From positions 1-44,877 of the forward strand of contig JACOUE010000032.1 of NCBI GenBank assembly GCA_016178045.1: DNA of 44,877 bases. The letters run 5' to 3'. The stretch's first letter is position 1. Each line of letters starts with the position of its first letter. Shown in pieces: positions 30,330-38,985 of the stretch. A model generated the notes under the pieces. The model made no database searches. It was given only the letters and a program-made list of their open reading frames with translations, and had not been told where the DNA came from. The position numbers and the translations under genes are program-made. Source of the stretch: Chloroflexota bacterium (GTDB lineage: Bacteria > Chloroflexota > Dehalococcoidia > SM23-28-2 > JACOUE01).

Positions 30330-30747
30330 ATGACCGAATTCGCTGAGCGCTACCGCTGGCTCATCATCGGAGCCTTTGCCGTGCCGCTGCTGGTGGCGCT
30401 GGGCTTCCTCCTGCGCGAGCGCACGGACGACCCCGAGCCCCTGCAGGTGAACCTGGCGCCTGCCGAGATCCGCGTCTACATCATCGGCGCCGTCAAGCAC
30501 TCCGGCGTCTACCCTGCCGAGGAGGGCGACCGCTGGATCGACGTGCTGGAGGCGGCGGGCGGGCCGACCGCCGACGCCGACCTGGCCCGGGTGAACCTGG
30601 CCCGCCGCGTCCACGACGAGGATGCGCATCGTCGACTCCCGCACCGCGGACGGGCTCTTCGCCAACACCGAGGAGCTGGTGACCCGCGACATCATCCCCC
30701 AGTCCGTATACGACGAGATCAAGGACCTGATCACCGTGGGCCCATGA
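30330..30747 (+). pseudogene. comEA: comEA with internal deletion and frameshift
   Basis: ComEA is a membrane-anchored DNA receptor for natural transformation. The N-terminal frame encodes a membrane anchor (LIIGAFAVPLLVALGFLL) and an SLBB domain (IRVYIIGAVKHSGVYP...GGPTADADLARVNLARRVHDE, to about 30620). The C-terminal helix-hairpin-helix end (RIVDSRTADGLFANTEELVT...IKDLITVGP) is read from about 30623 to the TGA at 30745-30747 in a different frame. The stretch normally between them, including the first HhH hairpin (LPGIG), is missing. The N-terminal frame instead stays open into comEC. Real deletion or an assembly error cannot be told apart here. Confidence 0.8.
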
Positions 30748-33125
30748 TCCTGGGCTACCTTGCCCTGGCCTGGCTCCTCGGCATCGCTGCGGCCGCCTAC
30801 AGCGGCGCCGACCCCTGGGCGGCGGTCGCCGCGGCGGGCCTGCTCGGCCTCGTCACCGTCGCCCTCCGTCCCCGCACTGGCACCGTGGCCCTGGCGGTCC
30901 TGGGCGCTCTCCTCGTCTTCACCGCCGCCTGGCGCTACGACTCGTCCCTCCCGGCGGGGCCGCCGGCCGTCGCCCGGTACAACGACGGCGGCGTGGTCCG
31001 CTTTCGGGCGCTCGTGACCGGCGAGCCGGACGAGCGGGCGTCGTCCGTAAGGTACCGGCTATCGGTCAGGGAACTGCGGGGGAAGCACGGCTGGCGGCCA
31101 AGCGACGGCGGCATCCTGATGACGGCGTCCGCCTTCCCCCGCTACGAGTACGGCGACATCCTCGAGGTCAAGGGGGATCTGCAGACGCCGCCCACCTTCG
31201 GCGACTTCGACTACAGGGGCTACCTGGAGCGGCGCGGCATCGTCTCGCTCATCCAGTACCCCAAAGTCGAGCTGCTGGAGCGGGGGCAGGGCAACGCCTT
31301 TCGCGCCGGGCTCATCGACGCGCGGGGGCGCCTCTCGGACGCCCTTTCGGACGCCCTGCCGGAGCCGGAGGCGTCCCTCGCCGCCGGCGTCCTCCTGGGG
31401 CGGCGCGCTACCTTATCCAACGACCTGACCGGCGCGATGAACGTCACGGGCACCTCGCACCTCGTCGCCGTCTCCGGCCAAAACGTCACCCTCCTGGCCG
31501 GGCTGCTCATCGGGGCGCTGGCCTGGGCCATCGGCCGGCGGCCCGCCGCCTGGCTGGCCCTCGCGGCGGTAGTCGGCTATTCGTTTCTCGTGGGAGGCGA
31601 GCCGTCCGTGATCAGAGCGGCGATCATGGCCGGGCTCTACATCATGGCCAGCACGACCGGACGGCAGAACAGCGCCTTCCAGGCCCTGGCGCTGGCCGGC
31701 GCCGCGATGACGGCGTTGGACCCGCGTGTGGTGAACGACGTCTCGTTCCAGCTCAGCTTCGCCGCCACGCTGGGCCTGATGGTCTTCGCCCCCGTCCTGC
31801 GGACGTACGGCGAGACGTGGGCGGACGGGCGGCCCGCCCTCGCCGACTTCCCCCTCACCCGGCCGGCGATCGAGCTGGCGGCGGTAACCGCAGCGGCCAT
31901 TGCTTTCACGCTCCCCATCACCGCGATCAACTTCGAGCGGGTCTCCCTGATCGCGCCGCTGGCCAACCTCCTGGCCGTGCCCGCGTTCGTCCTCGTGGCA
32001 GCGACGGCGGCGGTTACGGCCGGGCTGGGCGCGGCGGTCCCGCCGCTGGCGCCCTACCTCGGCTGGATAGCCTGGCCGCCGGCGGCGTATATGAGCAGCG
32101 TCGTCCGCCTGCTGGCGGACGTGCCCTTGGCCTCCGTGACACTAAACGACGTAGGCCTAGGGCACGCGGTGGGCTACTACGCGGCGCTTTTGGCTATGGT
32201 TTGGCTCCTCGCCGCCCATCGCCCCGAGCCGAAGCCGGTAGTGCGGCGCCCGGCGGCGGCACCACGTTCCGCCGCCCTGCCCGCGACGGGCCTCGTCCTG
32301 CTCCTGGCCCTGGCCTCGGTCACCCTGTGGCTGTACGCCGCCGCCCCTTCTGCGGGACGGCTCAGCGTCAGCTTCCTCGACGTCGGCCAGGGAGACGCCA
32401 TCCTCATCCGCGGCCCGCAGGGGCACAAGGTGCTGGTGGACGGCGGCCCCGGCGGGGAGGCGGTGACCTCGGCGCTGGGGCGGCACCTGCCGTTCTGGGA
32501 CCGGCGCCTGGACCTGGTCGTGCTCACGCATCCCCAGGCCGACCACGTCACCGGCCTCGTCGCCGTCCTCGAACGATACGACGTGGAGGCCATCATCGCC
32601 GCGCCCCTGACGGCGGACAGCGCCGCCTACCGGGCGTGGACTGAGGCCGCCCGAGAGGAAGGCGTCCCCGTCGGCGCGGCCACGGCCGGTGTGACCGTGC
32701 CGCTGGGGGACGGCGCCTACATCACGGTCCTTCACCCGCCGCCCGGCCTGCTGCCGTTCGACCGCGATGACCTGAACGAGAACTCGCTAGTGCTGCGCGT
32801 CGCCATGGACGGCGTCTCGATCCTGCTTACCGCCGACATCGGGCGGGACGGCGAGCTTGCCCTGATAGAGGAGGCGAGCGGCTTAAGGGCTACCGTCCTC
32901 CAGGTGCCACACCACGGCTCCCGCTTCAGCGCCTCGCCCGAGTTCCTGCGTGAGGTCGGACCCGCTGTCGCCGTCGTCTCGGTGGGCGAAGGCAACCGCT
33001 TCGGTCCTCCGGCGCCCGAAACGCTGGAGCGGCTGGCGGGGACGCCCGTCTTCCGCACCGACGAGGACGGCGACGTGACGGTCTGGACCGACGGCGAGAG
33101 GCTCTGGGTGAAAACGCAGCGTTAG
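30744..33125 (+). CDS. comEC: DNA uptake channel ComEC/Rec2
   Basis: Competence membrane channel that moves single-stranded DNA into the cytoplasm, 793 aa from its own ATG. It has an N-terminal OB-like region (RYDSSLPAGPPAVARYNDGGVVRFRALV), the multi-helix competence domain (GTSHLVAVSGQNVTLLAGLL, VGGEPSVIRAAIMAGLYIMA, DVSFQLSFAATLGLMVF), and a C-terminal metallo-beta-lactamase domain (SFLDVGQGDAILIRGP, THPQADHVTG, VPHHGSRFS). The ATG overlaps the ancestral comEA stop (ATGA). Because of the comEA lesion the frame is also open from 30330, giving a possible 931-aa SLBB-ComEC fusion. Confidence 0.95.
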   Translation: MILGYLALAWLLGIAAAAYSGADPWAAVAAAGLLGLVTVALRPRTGTVALAVLGALLVFTAAWRYDSSLPAGPPAVARYNDGGVVRFRALVTGEPDERASSVRYRLSVRELRGKHGWRPSDGGILMTASAFPRYEYGDILEVKGDLQTPPTFGDFDYRGYLERRGIVSLIQYPKVELLERGQGNAFRAGLIDARGRLSDALSDALPEPEASLAAGVLLGRRATLSNDLTGAMNVTGTSHLVAVSGQNVTLLAGLLIGALAWAIGRRPAAWLALAAVVGYSFLVGGEPSVIRAAIMAGLYIMASTTGRQNSAFQALALAGAAMTALDPRVVNDVSFQLSFAATLGLMVFAPVLRTYGETWADGRPALADFPLTRPAIELAAVTAAAIAFTLPITAINFERVSLIAPLANLLAVPAFVLVAATAAVTAGLGAAVPPLAPYLGWIAWPPAAYMSSVVRLLADVPLASVTLNDVGLGHAVGYYAALLAMVWLLAAHRPEPKPVVRRPAAAPRSAALPATGLVLLLALASVTLWLYAAAPSAGRLSVSFLDVGQGDAILIRGPQGHKVLVDGGPGGEAVTSALGRHLPFWDRRLDLVVLTHPQADHVTGLVAVLERYDVEAIIAAPLTADSAAYRAWTEAAREEGVPVGAATAGVTVPLGDGAYITVLHPPPGLLPFDRDDLNENSLVLRVAMDGVSILLTADIGRDGELALIEEASGLRATVLQVPHHGSRFSASPEFLREVGPAVAVVSVGEGNRFGPPAPETLERLAGTPVFRTDEDGDVTVWTDGERLWVKTQR

Positions 33126-33178
33126 GCCAGCAACCGCGGGGCGCAGCGGGGCGTTCTCCCTAATAGAGGAGGACGCGC

Positions 33179-33688
33179 ATGAAGCTTGCACTTGTTACTG
33201 CCGCCACCCTTCTGGCGGGGCTGCTCATCGCCTGCAACGAGGGAGGCGGGCCCTCGGCCACGCCGACGGCTTCGCCCGCCACCACCGCCACTCCCCTCGC
33301 CACGGCCACACCGGCGCCATCGCCCACCACGGCGACGCAGACGCCAGTGCCCAACGTCTGCCAGCCCAACCCCGACCCGGCATCCGCCGACGTGCTCGTG
33401 ATCGACCAGCCTTCGTCCGGGGCCACCGTGACCAGCCCGGTCACCGTCTCGGGCCAGATCAACGCCTTCGAGGCCCAGTTCAAGATCGCCATCTACGCCG
33501 CCGACGGCTCCGTCATCGAAGACGTCAACGCCAGGTCCGCCGAAGGCCAGGTACTGGCCGCCTTCAGCGAGGACGTGGCGTTCTCCGTGACCGAAGAGAC
33601 GCCGGCCTGCATCTGGGTCTACGACCTTAGTCCGCGGGACGGCTCAATCGAGAACGTGGGCCAGGTGCCGGTCCTGCTCCAGCCCTGA
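33179..33688 (+). CDS. Gmad2-domain lipoprotein
   Basis: A 169-aa secreted lipoprotein. Signal peptide [19 protein letters not shown] ends in a lipobox with Cys19. A Thr/Pro/Ala-rich linker (about 25-60) spaces it from the membrane. The C-terminal immunoglobulin-like Gmad2 domain reads [39 protein letters not shown]. The leader GGAGGACGCGC before the ATG is the same as that before the NMO-like gene. Such domains are found in sporulation and cell-surface proteins; the role here is unknown. Confidence 0.88.
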   Translation: MKLALVTAATLLAGLLIACNEGGGPSATPTASPATTATPLATATPAPSPTTATQTPVPNVCQPNPDPASADVLVIDQPSSGATVTSPVTVSGQINAFEAQFKIAIYAADGSVIEDVNARSAEGQVLAAFSEDVAFSVTEETPACIWVYDLSPRDGSIENVGQVPVLLQP

Positions 33689-33694
33689 CCCGCG

Positions 33695-33703
33695 TGCTAT
33701 ACT
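33695..33703 (+). promoter_or_regulatory. Extended -10 promoter of rph, leaderless type
   Basis: TGCTATACT ends ten bases before the rph ATG, so the message would start three to five bases from the initiation codon. The box is identical to those before nuoA and argF. Confidence 0.6.
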
Positions 33704-33713
33704 CGCTCTCGCC

Positions 33714-34460
33714 ATGATCCGCGGCGACGGCAGGCGCGCCGACCAGCTGCGGCCGGTGCGCATTACGCCTGGCTACCTCGCCTACGCCGAAGGCTCCGCC
33801 CTCATCGAGACGGGGAACACCGTCGTCCTCTGCGCGGTCAGCGTCGAGAACCGGGTGCCACAATTCGCCCGCGAGATGGGGTCGGGCTGGATCACCGCCG
33901 AGTACGGCATGCTGCCCCGCTCCACCCAGACGCGGACGCCGCGCGACCGCGGCGGCGGCCGCACCTTCGAGATCCAGCGGCTCATCGGCCGCTCCCTGCG
34001 CGCCGTCGCCCAGATGGACCTGCTCGCCGACCGCACCTTCGTGGTCGACTGCGACGTCATCCAGGCCGACGGCGGCACCCGCACTGCCGCCATCACCGGC
34101 GCCTACGTCGCCCTGAGCCAGGCCTTCCACAAGCTCGTCGACGCGGGCGACATGCCGAACCTTCCCCTCCGCTGCGCCGTGGCGGCCACCAGCGCCGGCG
34201 TCGTCGACGGCACGCCCGTGCTCGACCTGAACTACGAGGAGGACTCCCACGCCGAGGTCGACTTCAACGTGGTGATGACGGAGGAGGGAGAGCTGGTGGA
34301 GGTGCAGGGCACGGGCGAGAGCCACCCCTTCACCCGCGAGGCGATGGACCGCCTCATCGACCTGGCGCAGGCCGGCATCCGCCGGCTGTTCGAGGTGCAG
34401 AGGCAAGCGCTGGCGGCGGCGGCAGTCCCGCTGCCGAACGCGCCCTCCCAGTCACCCTAG
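33714..34460 (+). CDS. rph: Ribonuclease PH
   Basis: Phosphorolytic 3'-5' exoribonuclease that trims tRNA 3' ends, 248 aa. Full family signature: [89 protein letters not shown] and [11 protein letters not shown]. Its TAG overlaps the stop of the convergent HIT gene in the palindrome CTAG. Confidence 0.97.
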   Translation: MIRGDGRRADQLRPVRITPGYLAYAEGSALIETGNTVVLCAVSVENRVPQFAREMGSGWITAEYGMLPRSTQTRTPRDRGGGRTFEIQRLIGRSLRAVAQMDLLADRTFVVDCDVIQADGGTRTAAITGAYVALSQAFHKLVDAGDMPNLPLRCAVAATSAGVVDGTPVLDLNYEEDSHAEVDFNVVMTEEGELVEVQGTGESHPFTREAMDRLIDLAQAGIRRLFEVQRQALAAAAVPLPNAPSQSP

Positions 34461-34774
34461 GCGTACTCCCCCAGGAACATACCGCCCAGGATGTGCACGT
34501 GGCCGTGCGGCTGCGACTGCATGGCGTCGCCCCCAAAGTTCGAAAGTAGTCGAAACCCCCGCGGGCAGTGCTTCTGTCCCATCTCCAGGGCCACGGCGCC
34601 CACGCGGCCCATGTCCCGCCACAGGTCTTCCTGTGAGCGGTGCTCCTTCATTACGACCAAGAGCATGACCGGCACCCAGCGCAGGCGGTTTCGGAACACC
34701 ATCACCTCGTCATCCTCATACAGGATCTCCGCCGGCTCGCGCCGGGCCACGATCTCGCAGAACGTGCAGTACAT
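34457..34774 (-). CDS. HIT-family nucleotide-binding protein
   Basis: A 105-aa histidine-triad protein with the motif [10 protein letters not shown] near residue 88 (H-x-H-x-H). Paired cysteines at the N terminus (CTFC) may bind zinc. These enzymes hydrolyse nucleotide phosphoramidates or similar. Promoter at 34802-34830. Confidence 0.92.
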   Translation of the reverse strand: MYCTFCEIVARREPAEILYEDDEVMVFRNRLRWVPVMLLVVMKEHRSQEDLWRDMGRVGAVALEMGQKHCPRGFRLLSNFGGDAMQSQPHGHVHILGGMFLGEYA

Positions 34775-34801
34775 CTCGCGCTCTTGGGTGGTCTTCGGCC
34801 C

Positions 34802-34830
34802 ATTCTAGGCGCTCGTCTGGCCGCCAGCAA
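34802..34830 (-). promoter_or_regulatory. Promoter of the HIT gene
   Basis: Minus-strand TTGCTG (34830-34825), 17-bp spacer, TAGAAT (34807-34802), 27 bases before the ATG. It lies back to back with the promoter of the DUF1015 gene. Confidence 0.55.
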
Positions 34831-34838
34831 CGGCCGGA

Positions 34839-34847
34839 TGCTATCAT
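34839..34847 (+). promoter_or_regulatory. Extended -10 promoter of the DUF1015 gene, leaderless type
   Basis: TGCTATCAT is followed by only seven bases before the ATG at 34855, so transcription should begin at or next to the A of the start codon. Confidence 0.55.
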
Positions 34848-34854
34848 CGAGGCG

Positions 34855-36129
34855 ATGGCCGACGTCCGCCCGCTGGCCGCCCTCCGCTTCGCCCCCAGCA
34901 TCGACCCCGCCCAGGCCATCTGCCCGCCTTACGACGTCATCTCGCCGGACCAGCAACATGGGCTGCACGAACGCAGCCCCTACAACGCCGTCCACCTCGA
35001 ACTGCCGCCGGACGGCGACGACAGGTACGAGGGCGCGGCGTCCACGCTGCGCCGCTGGATAGAAGAAGGCGTCCTGCGCCGGGAGGAGCCGGCCTTCTAC
35101 CTCTACGAGCAGCAGTTCCGCCACGGGGAGCAGCTATACCGGCGGCGGTCGCTGTTCGCCCGGATGCGGCTGGAGCCGTGGGAGAGCGGCTCCGTCCGCC
35201 CCCACGAGCGCACTATGGCCCCGCCCAAGGAGGGCCGCCTCCGCCTCCTGCGCGCCGTCCGCGCCAGCACCAGCCCCGTCTTCGCCCTCTACCGCGACGA
35301 GGCAGGGGCAATCGCCTCGTTGCTAGGGAAGGCAGCGTTGCCTAGCCCTATCCGCTTCGAGGACCGCGAGGGGCAGGCCCACGCCCTCTCGCGGCTGGAC
35401 GACGCCGCCGCGCTGAACGCCCTCGCCGAAGCCTTCGCAGGGGAGACGCTGTATGTCGCCGACGGCCACCACCGTTACGAGACGGCCCTGGCCTACCGCG
35501 ATGAGCGGCGCGCCTGCACCGAGGGCTGGACGCGGGAAGAGGGCGAGAACTTCGTCCTCGTCGCCCTCACCACCGCCAGCGACCCCGGCCTCCTCGTCCT
35601 CCCCATCCACCGTCTTGTGCGCAGCGACGCGCCCCTGGAAGAGGCGCTGCGGCGCCTGATGCCGCCCTTCGACCTGGACGTGGCGCCGTCCCTCCCGGCC
35701 CTCTTGGCCACGATGGAGCGGCGGGGAAAGGTGTACACCGCCATCGGCATGGCGGCGGCGGAGTCGCCCGACCTGTACCTGCTATCGCTCATCGACCCGA
35801 ATGACATCGTCGAGCGCCTGCCGTCGGAGGCCACCCGCGAATGGCGGACGATAGACACGGCCGTCCTCCAGTACGCCGTCCTCACCCACGCCCTCGGCAT
35901 CGACGAGGCGGCTATAGCGGGGGGCGAGGCGGTGCAGTACACGGAGGACGCGGCGGAGGCGCTGGCGGCCGTCCGCGAGGGCCGTTTCCAGTACGCCTTC
36001 TTCCTGAACCCGGTGGCCCCTCACCAGATAATCCACCTAGCGGACGCGGGGCACCGCCTGCCCCACAAGTCGACCTTCTTCTACCCCAAGGTGCCCACGG
36101 GGCTGCTGTTCAACCCGCTCGACACCTGA
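34855..36129 (+). CDS. DUF1015 family protein
   Basis: A 424-aa protein of the widespread DUF1015 family, often found beside serine-biosynthesis genes. It has PPYDVISPDQ near the N terminus, SVRPHERTMAPPKEGRLRLLRA, and the near-invariant YVADGHHRYETALAYRDE with Asp/His/His/Arg that suggests a catalytic or ligand site. Here it converges on serA and the class V aminotransferase, consistent with that association. Biochemical function is not established. Confidence 0.93.
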   Translation: MADVRPLAALRFAPSIDPAQAICPPYDVISPDQQHGLHERSPYNAVHLELPPDGDDRYEGAASTLRRWIEEGVLRREEPAFYLYEQQFRHGEQLYRRRSLFARMRLEPWESGSVRPHERTMAPPKEGRLRLLRAVRASTSPVFALYRDEAGAIASLLGKAALPSPIRFEDREGQAHALSRLDDAAALNALAEAFAGETLYVADGHHRYETALAYRDERRACTEGWTREEGENFVLVALTTASDPGLLVLPIHRLVRSDAPLEEALRRLMPPFDLDVAPSLPALLATMERRGKVYTAIGMAAAESPDLYLLSLIDPNDIVERLPSEATREWRTIDTAVLQYAVLTHALGIDEAAIAGGEAVQYTEDAAEALAAVREGRFQYAFFLNPVAPHQIIHLADAGHRLPHKSTFFYPKVPTGLLFNPLDT

Positions 36130-36140
36130 CACCCGACCAT

Positions 36141-36195
36141 GTAGCCGAGGCCTTCGGGCCTCCATAGCCGCTGGAAGGCTTGAGCCTTCCGCTAC
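36141..36195. repeat. Two-hairpin intergenic repeat between DUF1015 and serA
   Basis: Outer arms GTAGC/GCTAC (36141-36145, 36191-36195) enclose GAGGCC-TTCG-GGCCTC (36147-36162) and GGAAGGCT-TG-AGCCTTCC (36173-36190). It fills the gap between two convergent genes, where it may act as a bidirectional terminator. Confidence 0.9.
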
Positions 36196-36206
36196 AGCGC
36201 CGGGCC

Positions 36207-37790
36207 TTACAGCCGTACCAGCTTGGCGGAAAAGATGTCGGGGACGTCGCGGACCGCCTTCATCTGCTCGGGCGTGAGCGCCTCGTCTGTGGTTATCACC
36301 ATCAGGGCGCGGCCGCGCTTCTGGTGGCGGCCCACGTTCATAAAGCTGATGTTCACGTCGAAGCCGCCCAGCAGCGTGCCGATGGCGCCGATCATCCCCG
36401 GCCGGTCCTGGTTCTCGCACACGAGCAGATAGCCCTCTGTCGGGGGCACGTCCACCCAGAACTCGTCGATGAGGACGATGTGCGGCCCGTCGTGGGCGAG
36501 GGTACCCGAGACCGTGGTGTCCCCCGCCTTCGTCGACAGCCGGACGCTGATCAGGTTGGCGTAGAGCTCGTGCGAGGGGCCGCGCTTCTCGGTGATGCCC
36601 AGACCCCGCCGCTGGGCGACGATGTCCACGTTCACGACGTTCACGTGCTCCTCGCTCACCGGAGCGAGGAGCCCCCGCACCACGGCCGCCTTGAGCGGGG
36701 TGACGTCGTGGTGGGCGATGTCCCCGGTGTAGTCGATCTCGATCTCGCCTAGCTGGCCCTCGCACAGCTGCACCGCTATCGAGCCCGTCTTCAGGGCGAC
36801 CGGGAGGTACGGGGCCAAGAACGAATACGTCTCCGGCGGGATTAGCGGCGCGTTCACGGCGTAAGCGGCGGGCTCGCCACGGAGGACGGCCATCACCTGC
36901 TCGGCCACGTCGATAGCGACCCGCTCCTGGGCCTCGGCCGTGGCCGCGCCCAGGTGCGGCGTCACGATGACCCTGTCGTCGGCGAAGAGGCTGTGTTCGG
37001 TGAGGGGCTCGGTCTCAAACACGTCGAGGGCGGCGCCGCCGATGCGGCCTTCCTCCAACGCGCGGTGGAGGGCCTCCTCGTCGATGATGCCGCCGCGGGC
37101 GGTGTTGATGATGCGCGCCGTCGGCTTCATCAGCCGCACCTCCGCCTCGCCGATGAGGCGCTTCGTGCCCTCGGTGAGGGAAGCGTGGACGCTGACGTAG
37201 TCGGACTCCCGCAGGAGCTCCTCGAGGCTCACCACCTCCACGCCCAGAACCCGCGCCCGCTCCTCGGCGACGAAGGGGTCGTGGGCGATCACCCGCATCT
37301 CCAGCCCGCGGGCCCGCCGCGCCACCTCCGAGCCCACCTGCCCCAGGCCGATGATCCCCAGGGTCTTACCCCGCACCTCGGTGCCCATGAATCGCTGGCG
37401 GTCCCACACGCCGCCCTTCAGCGACACGCTCGCCTGGGGGATGTTGCGGGCCAGCGCCAGCATCAGGCCGATGGTGTGCTCCGCCGCCGAGATGACGTTC
37501 CCCGTCGGCGCGTTTACTACGACGACGCCCTTCTCGGTCGCGGTGTCGATATCGATGTTGTCCACGCCGATCCCGGCCCGGCCGATCACCTGGAGCTTGC
37601 CGGCGGCGCGGATCACGTCCGCCGTCAGCTTCGTCTCGCTGCGGACGATAAGCGCGTCGTAGCTATCGACGGTCTTGCAGAGCTGGTCGGAGGAGAGGCC
37701 GGTGCGGACGTCTACCTCCGCCCCGAAGCGCTGGAGGACCTCGATCCCCTCCTCGGCGATCGGGTCGCAGACCAGGATCCGCGCCGTCAT
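36207..37790 (-). CDS. serA: D-3-phosphoglycerate dehydrogenase
   Basis: First enzyme of serine biosynthesis, 527 aa, the long form with ASB and ACT domains. NAD-binding LGIIGLGQVGSEVARRARG (about 144-162), substrate-site NTARGGIIDEEAL, and the catalytic PHLGAAT motif are present. The C-terminal regulatory ACT domain reads LLVCENQDRPGMIGAIGTLLG. It overlaps the aminotransferase gene by four bases. Serine feedback through the ACT domain is a family property. Confidence 0.97.
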   Translation of the reverse strand: MTARILVCDPIAEEGIEVLQRFGAEVDVRTGLSSDQLCKTVDSYDALIVRSETKLTADVIRAAGKLQVIGRAGIGVDNIDIDTATEKGVVVVNAPTGNVISAAEHTIGLMLALARNIPQASVSLKGGVWDRQRFMGTEVRGKTLGIIGLGQVGSEVARRARGLEMRVIAHDPFVAEERARVLGVEVVSLEELLRESDYVSVHASLTEGTKRLIGEAEVRLMKPTARIINTARGGIIDEEALHRALEEGRIGGAALDVFETEPLTEHSLFADDRVIVTPHLGAATAEAQERVAIDVAEQVMAVLRGEPAAYAVNAPLIPPETYSFLAPYLPVALKTGSIAVQLCEGQLGEIEIDYTGDIAHHDVTPLKAAVVRGLLAPVSEEHVNVVNVDIVAQRRGLGITEKRGPSHELYANLISVRLSTKAGDTTVSGTLAHDGPHIVLIDEFWVDVPPTEGYLLVCENQDRPGMIGAIGTLLGGFDVNISFMNVGRHQKRGRALMVITTDEALTPEQMKAVRDVPDIFSAKLVRL

Positions 37791-38884
37791 GCCCGCGTGC
37801 GAAGGGTGTAGCCTGCCCGGGGGAGGGCCACCTCGAGCGCCGAAAGCGTCTGCCGTATCTCCTCTTCGCTCACCAGCCCCAGGTGGCCGATGCGGAAGAT
37901 GCGGCCGGCCAGTTTCCCCTGGCCTCCCGCCAGCACGACGCCGTGATCGTCCTCCAGGAGGTTGCGCAGGACCTTATCCTCCACGCCCTCCGGCAGCCTC
38001 ACGGCGGTGACGGTGTCGGAGGCGAAGCGCTCGTCGGCGAAGAGCGTGAGCCCCAGGGCCCGGACGCCCTCGCGGGTGAGCCGGCCCAGGCGGGCGTGAC
38101 GGGCGAAGATGGACTCGAGACCCTCCTCGGCGAGTCGCTCAAGGGCCACGTCCAGCCCGAAGAACATGGACAGGGCCGGCGTCCACGGGGTCTGCCCCTT
38201 GCTCAGGCTGTCGCGGTGCCTGGCCAGGTCGAAGTAGTAGCGCGGCATCGTCGCCGACTCGTACGCCTGCCAGCCGCGCTCGCTCATCGAGACGAAGGCG
38301 AGGCCCGGCGGCACCATCCATCCCTTCTGGGAGCCGCTGACCACCACGTCCAGCCCCCACTCGTCCGTGTAGAGGGGGATGGAGCCCAGGCTGCTGATGG
38401 CGTCCACCAGCAGGAGCTTCTCGCGCTCGCGTACCACGCGGGCGATCTCAGCCAGGGGGTTGGTGACGCCGGTAGAGGTCTCGTTGTGGGTGACCAGCAC
38501 CGCCTTGATCGACGGGTCGGAAGACAAAGCCTTTGCCACCTCGTCCGGGTCGGCGGCTTTGCCCCACTCGTAGTTCAGGGCGACAACATCCGCCCCGAAC
38601 GACTCCGCAATGGCGGCGAAGCGGTCGCCGAAGGCGCCTATGCTCACCGACAGCACCCTATCGCCGGGCGAGAGCGTATTAACTACGGCGGCCTCCAGGC
38701 CACCGGTGCCCGAGGTGGTGAGGATGAAGACATCGCTCTTCGTCTGGTAAAAGTGCTTGAGCCGCTCGCTCACCCGCTGGATGAGCGCGGCGAACTGGCG
38801 GCCGCGGTGGTTGATCATCGGCTGGGCGACCGCCTCCAACACTTCAGGCGGACACGGCGTCGGGCCGGGAATGCGCAGGTTCAA
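37787..38884 (-). CDS. Class V aminotransferase (serine/alanine-glyoxylate type, probable phosphoserine aminotransferase role)
   Basis: A 365-aa PLP enzyme. RIPGPTPCPPEVLEA opens the fold, TTSGTGGLEAAVVNTL binds PLP phosphate, DAISSLGSIPLYTDEWGLDVVVSGSQKGW contains the PLP Lys. The start is the TTG at 38884, six bases after GAGGAGG. The ATG at 38929 lies within the promoter spacer and so cannot be used. Overlap with serA suggests it performs the second step of serine synthesis in place of SerC. That substrate role is inference. Confidence 0.93.
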   Translation of the reverse strand: MNLRIPGPTPCPPEVLEAVAQPMINHRGRQFAALIQRVSERLKHFYQTKSDVFILTTSGTGGLEAAVVNTLSPGDRVLSVSIGAFGDRFAAIAESFGADVVALNYEWGKAADPDEVAKALSSDPSIKAVLVTHNETSTGVTNPLAEIARVVREREKLLLVDAISSLGSIPLYTDEWGLDVVVSGSQKGWMVPPGLAFVSMSERGWQAYESATMPRYYFDLARHRDSLSKGQTPWTPALSMFFGLDVALERLAEEGLESIFARHARLGRLTREGVRALGLTLFADERFASDTVTAVRLPEGVEDKVLRNLLEDDHGVVLAGGQGKLAGRIFRIGHLGLVSEEEIRQTLSALEVALPRAGYTLRTRA

Positions 38885-38912
38885 GGGATCCTCCTCGGGC
38901 TCTGTTCTATCA

Positions 38913-38941
38913 ATGTTACGGCCCGCCATAATCGGGGTCAA
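38913..38941 (-). promoter_or_regulatory. Promoter of the aminotransferase-serA operon
   Basis: Minus-strand TTGACC (38941-38936), exact 17-bp spacer, TAACAT (38918-38913). The predicted start point leaves a leader of about 20 bases with GAGGAGG before the TTG. It rules out all longer start choices. Confidence 0.7.
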
Positions 38942-38961
38942 GGAAGGATCGGAACATATGG

Positions 38962-38967
38962 TAAAAT
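38962..38967 (+). promoter_or_regulatory. -10 box of selA
   Basis: TAAAAT, 18 bases before the selA ATG, divergent from the aminotransferase promoter; no strong -35 hexamer is visible. The leader would be about 12 bases. Confidence 0.4.
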
Positions 38968-38985
38968 GTCTTCGCCGATTCGACA

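Noticed and set aside
30204-30734. Long N-terminal extension of argF
   Set aside because: It would run antisense into comEA and start upstream of the argF promoter; OTC similarity starts at the TTG at 30203.
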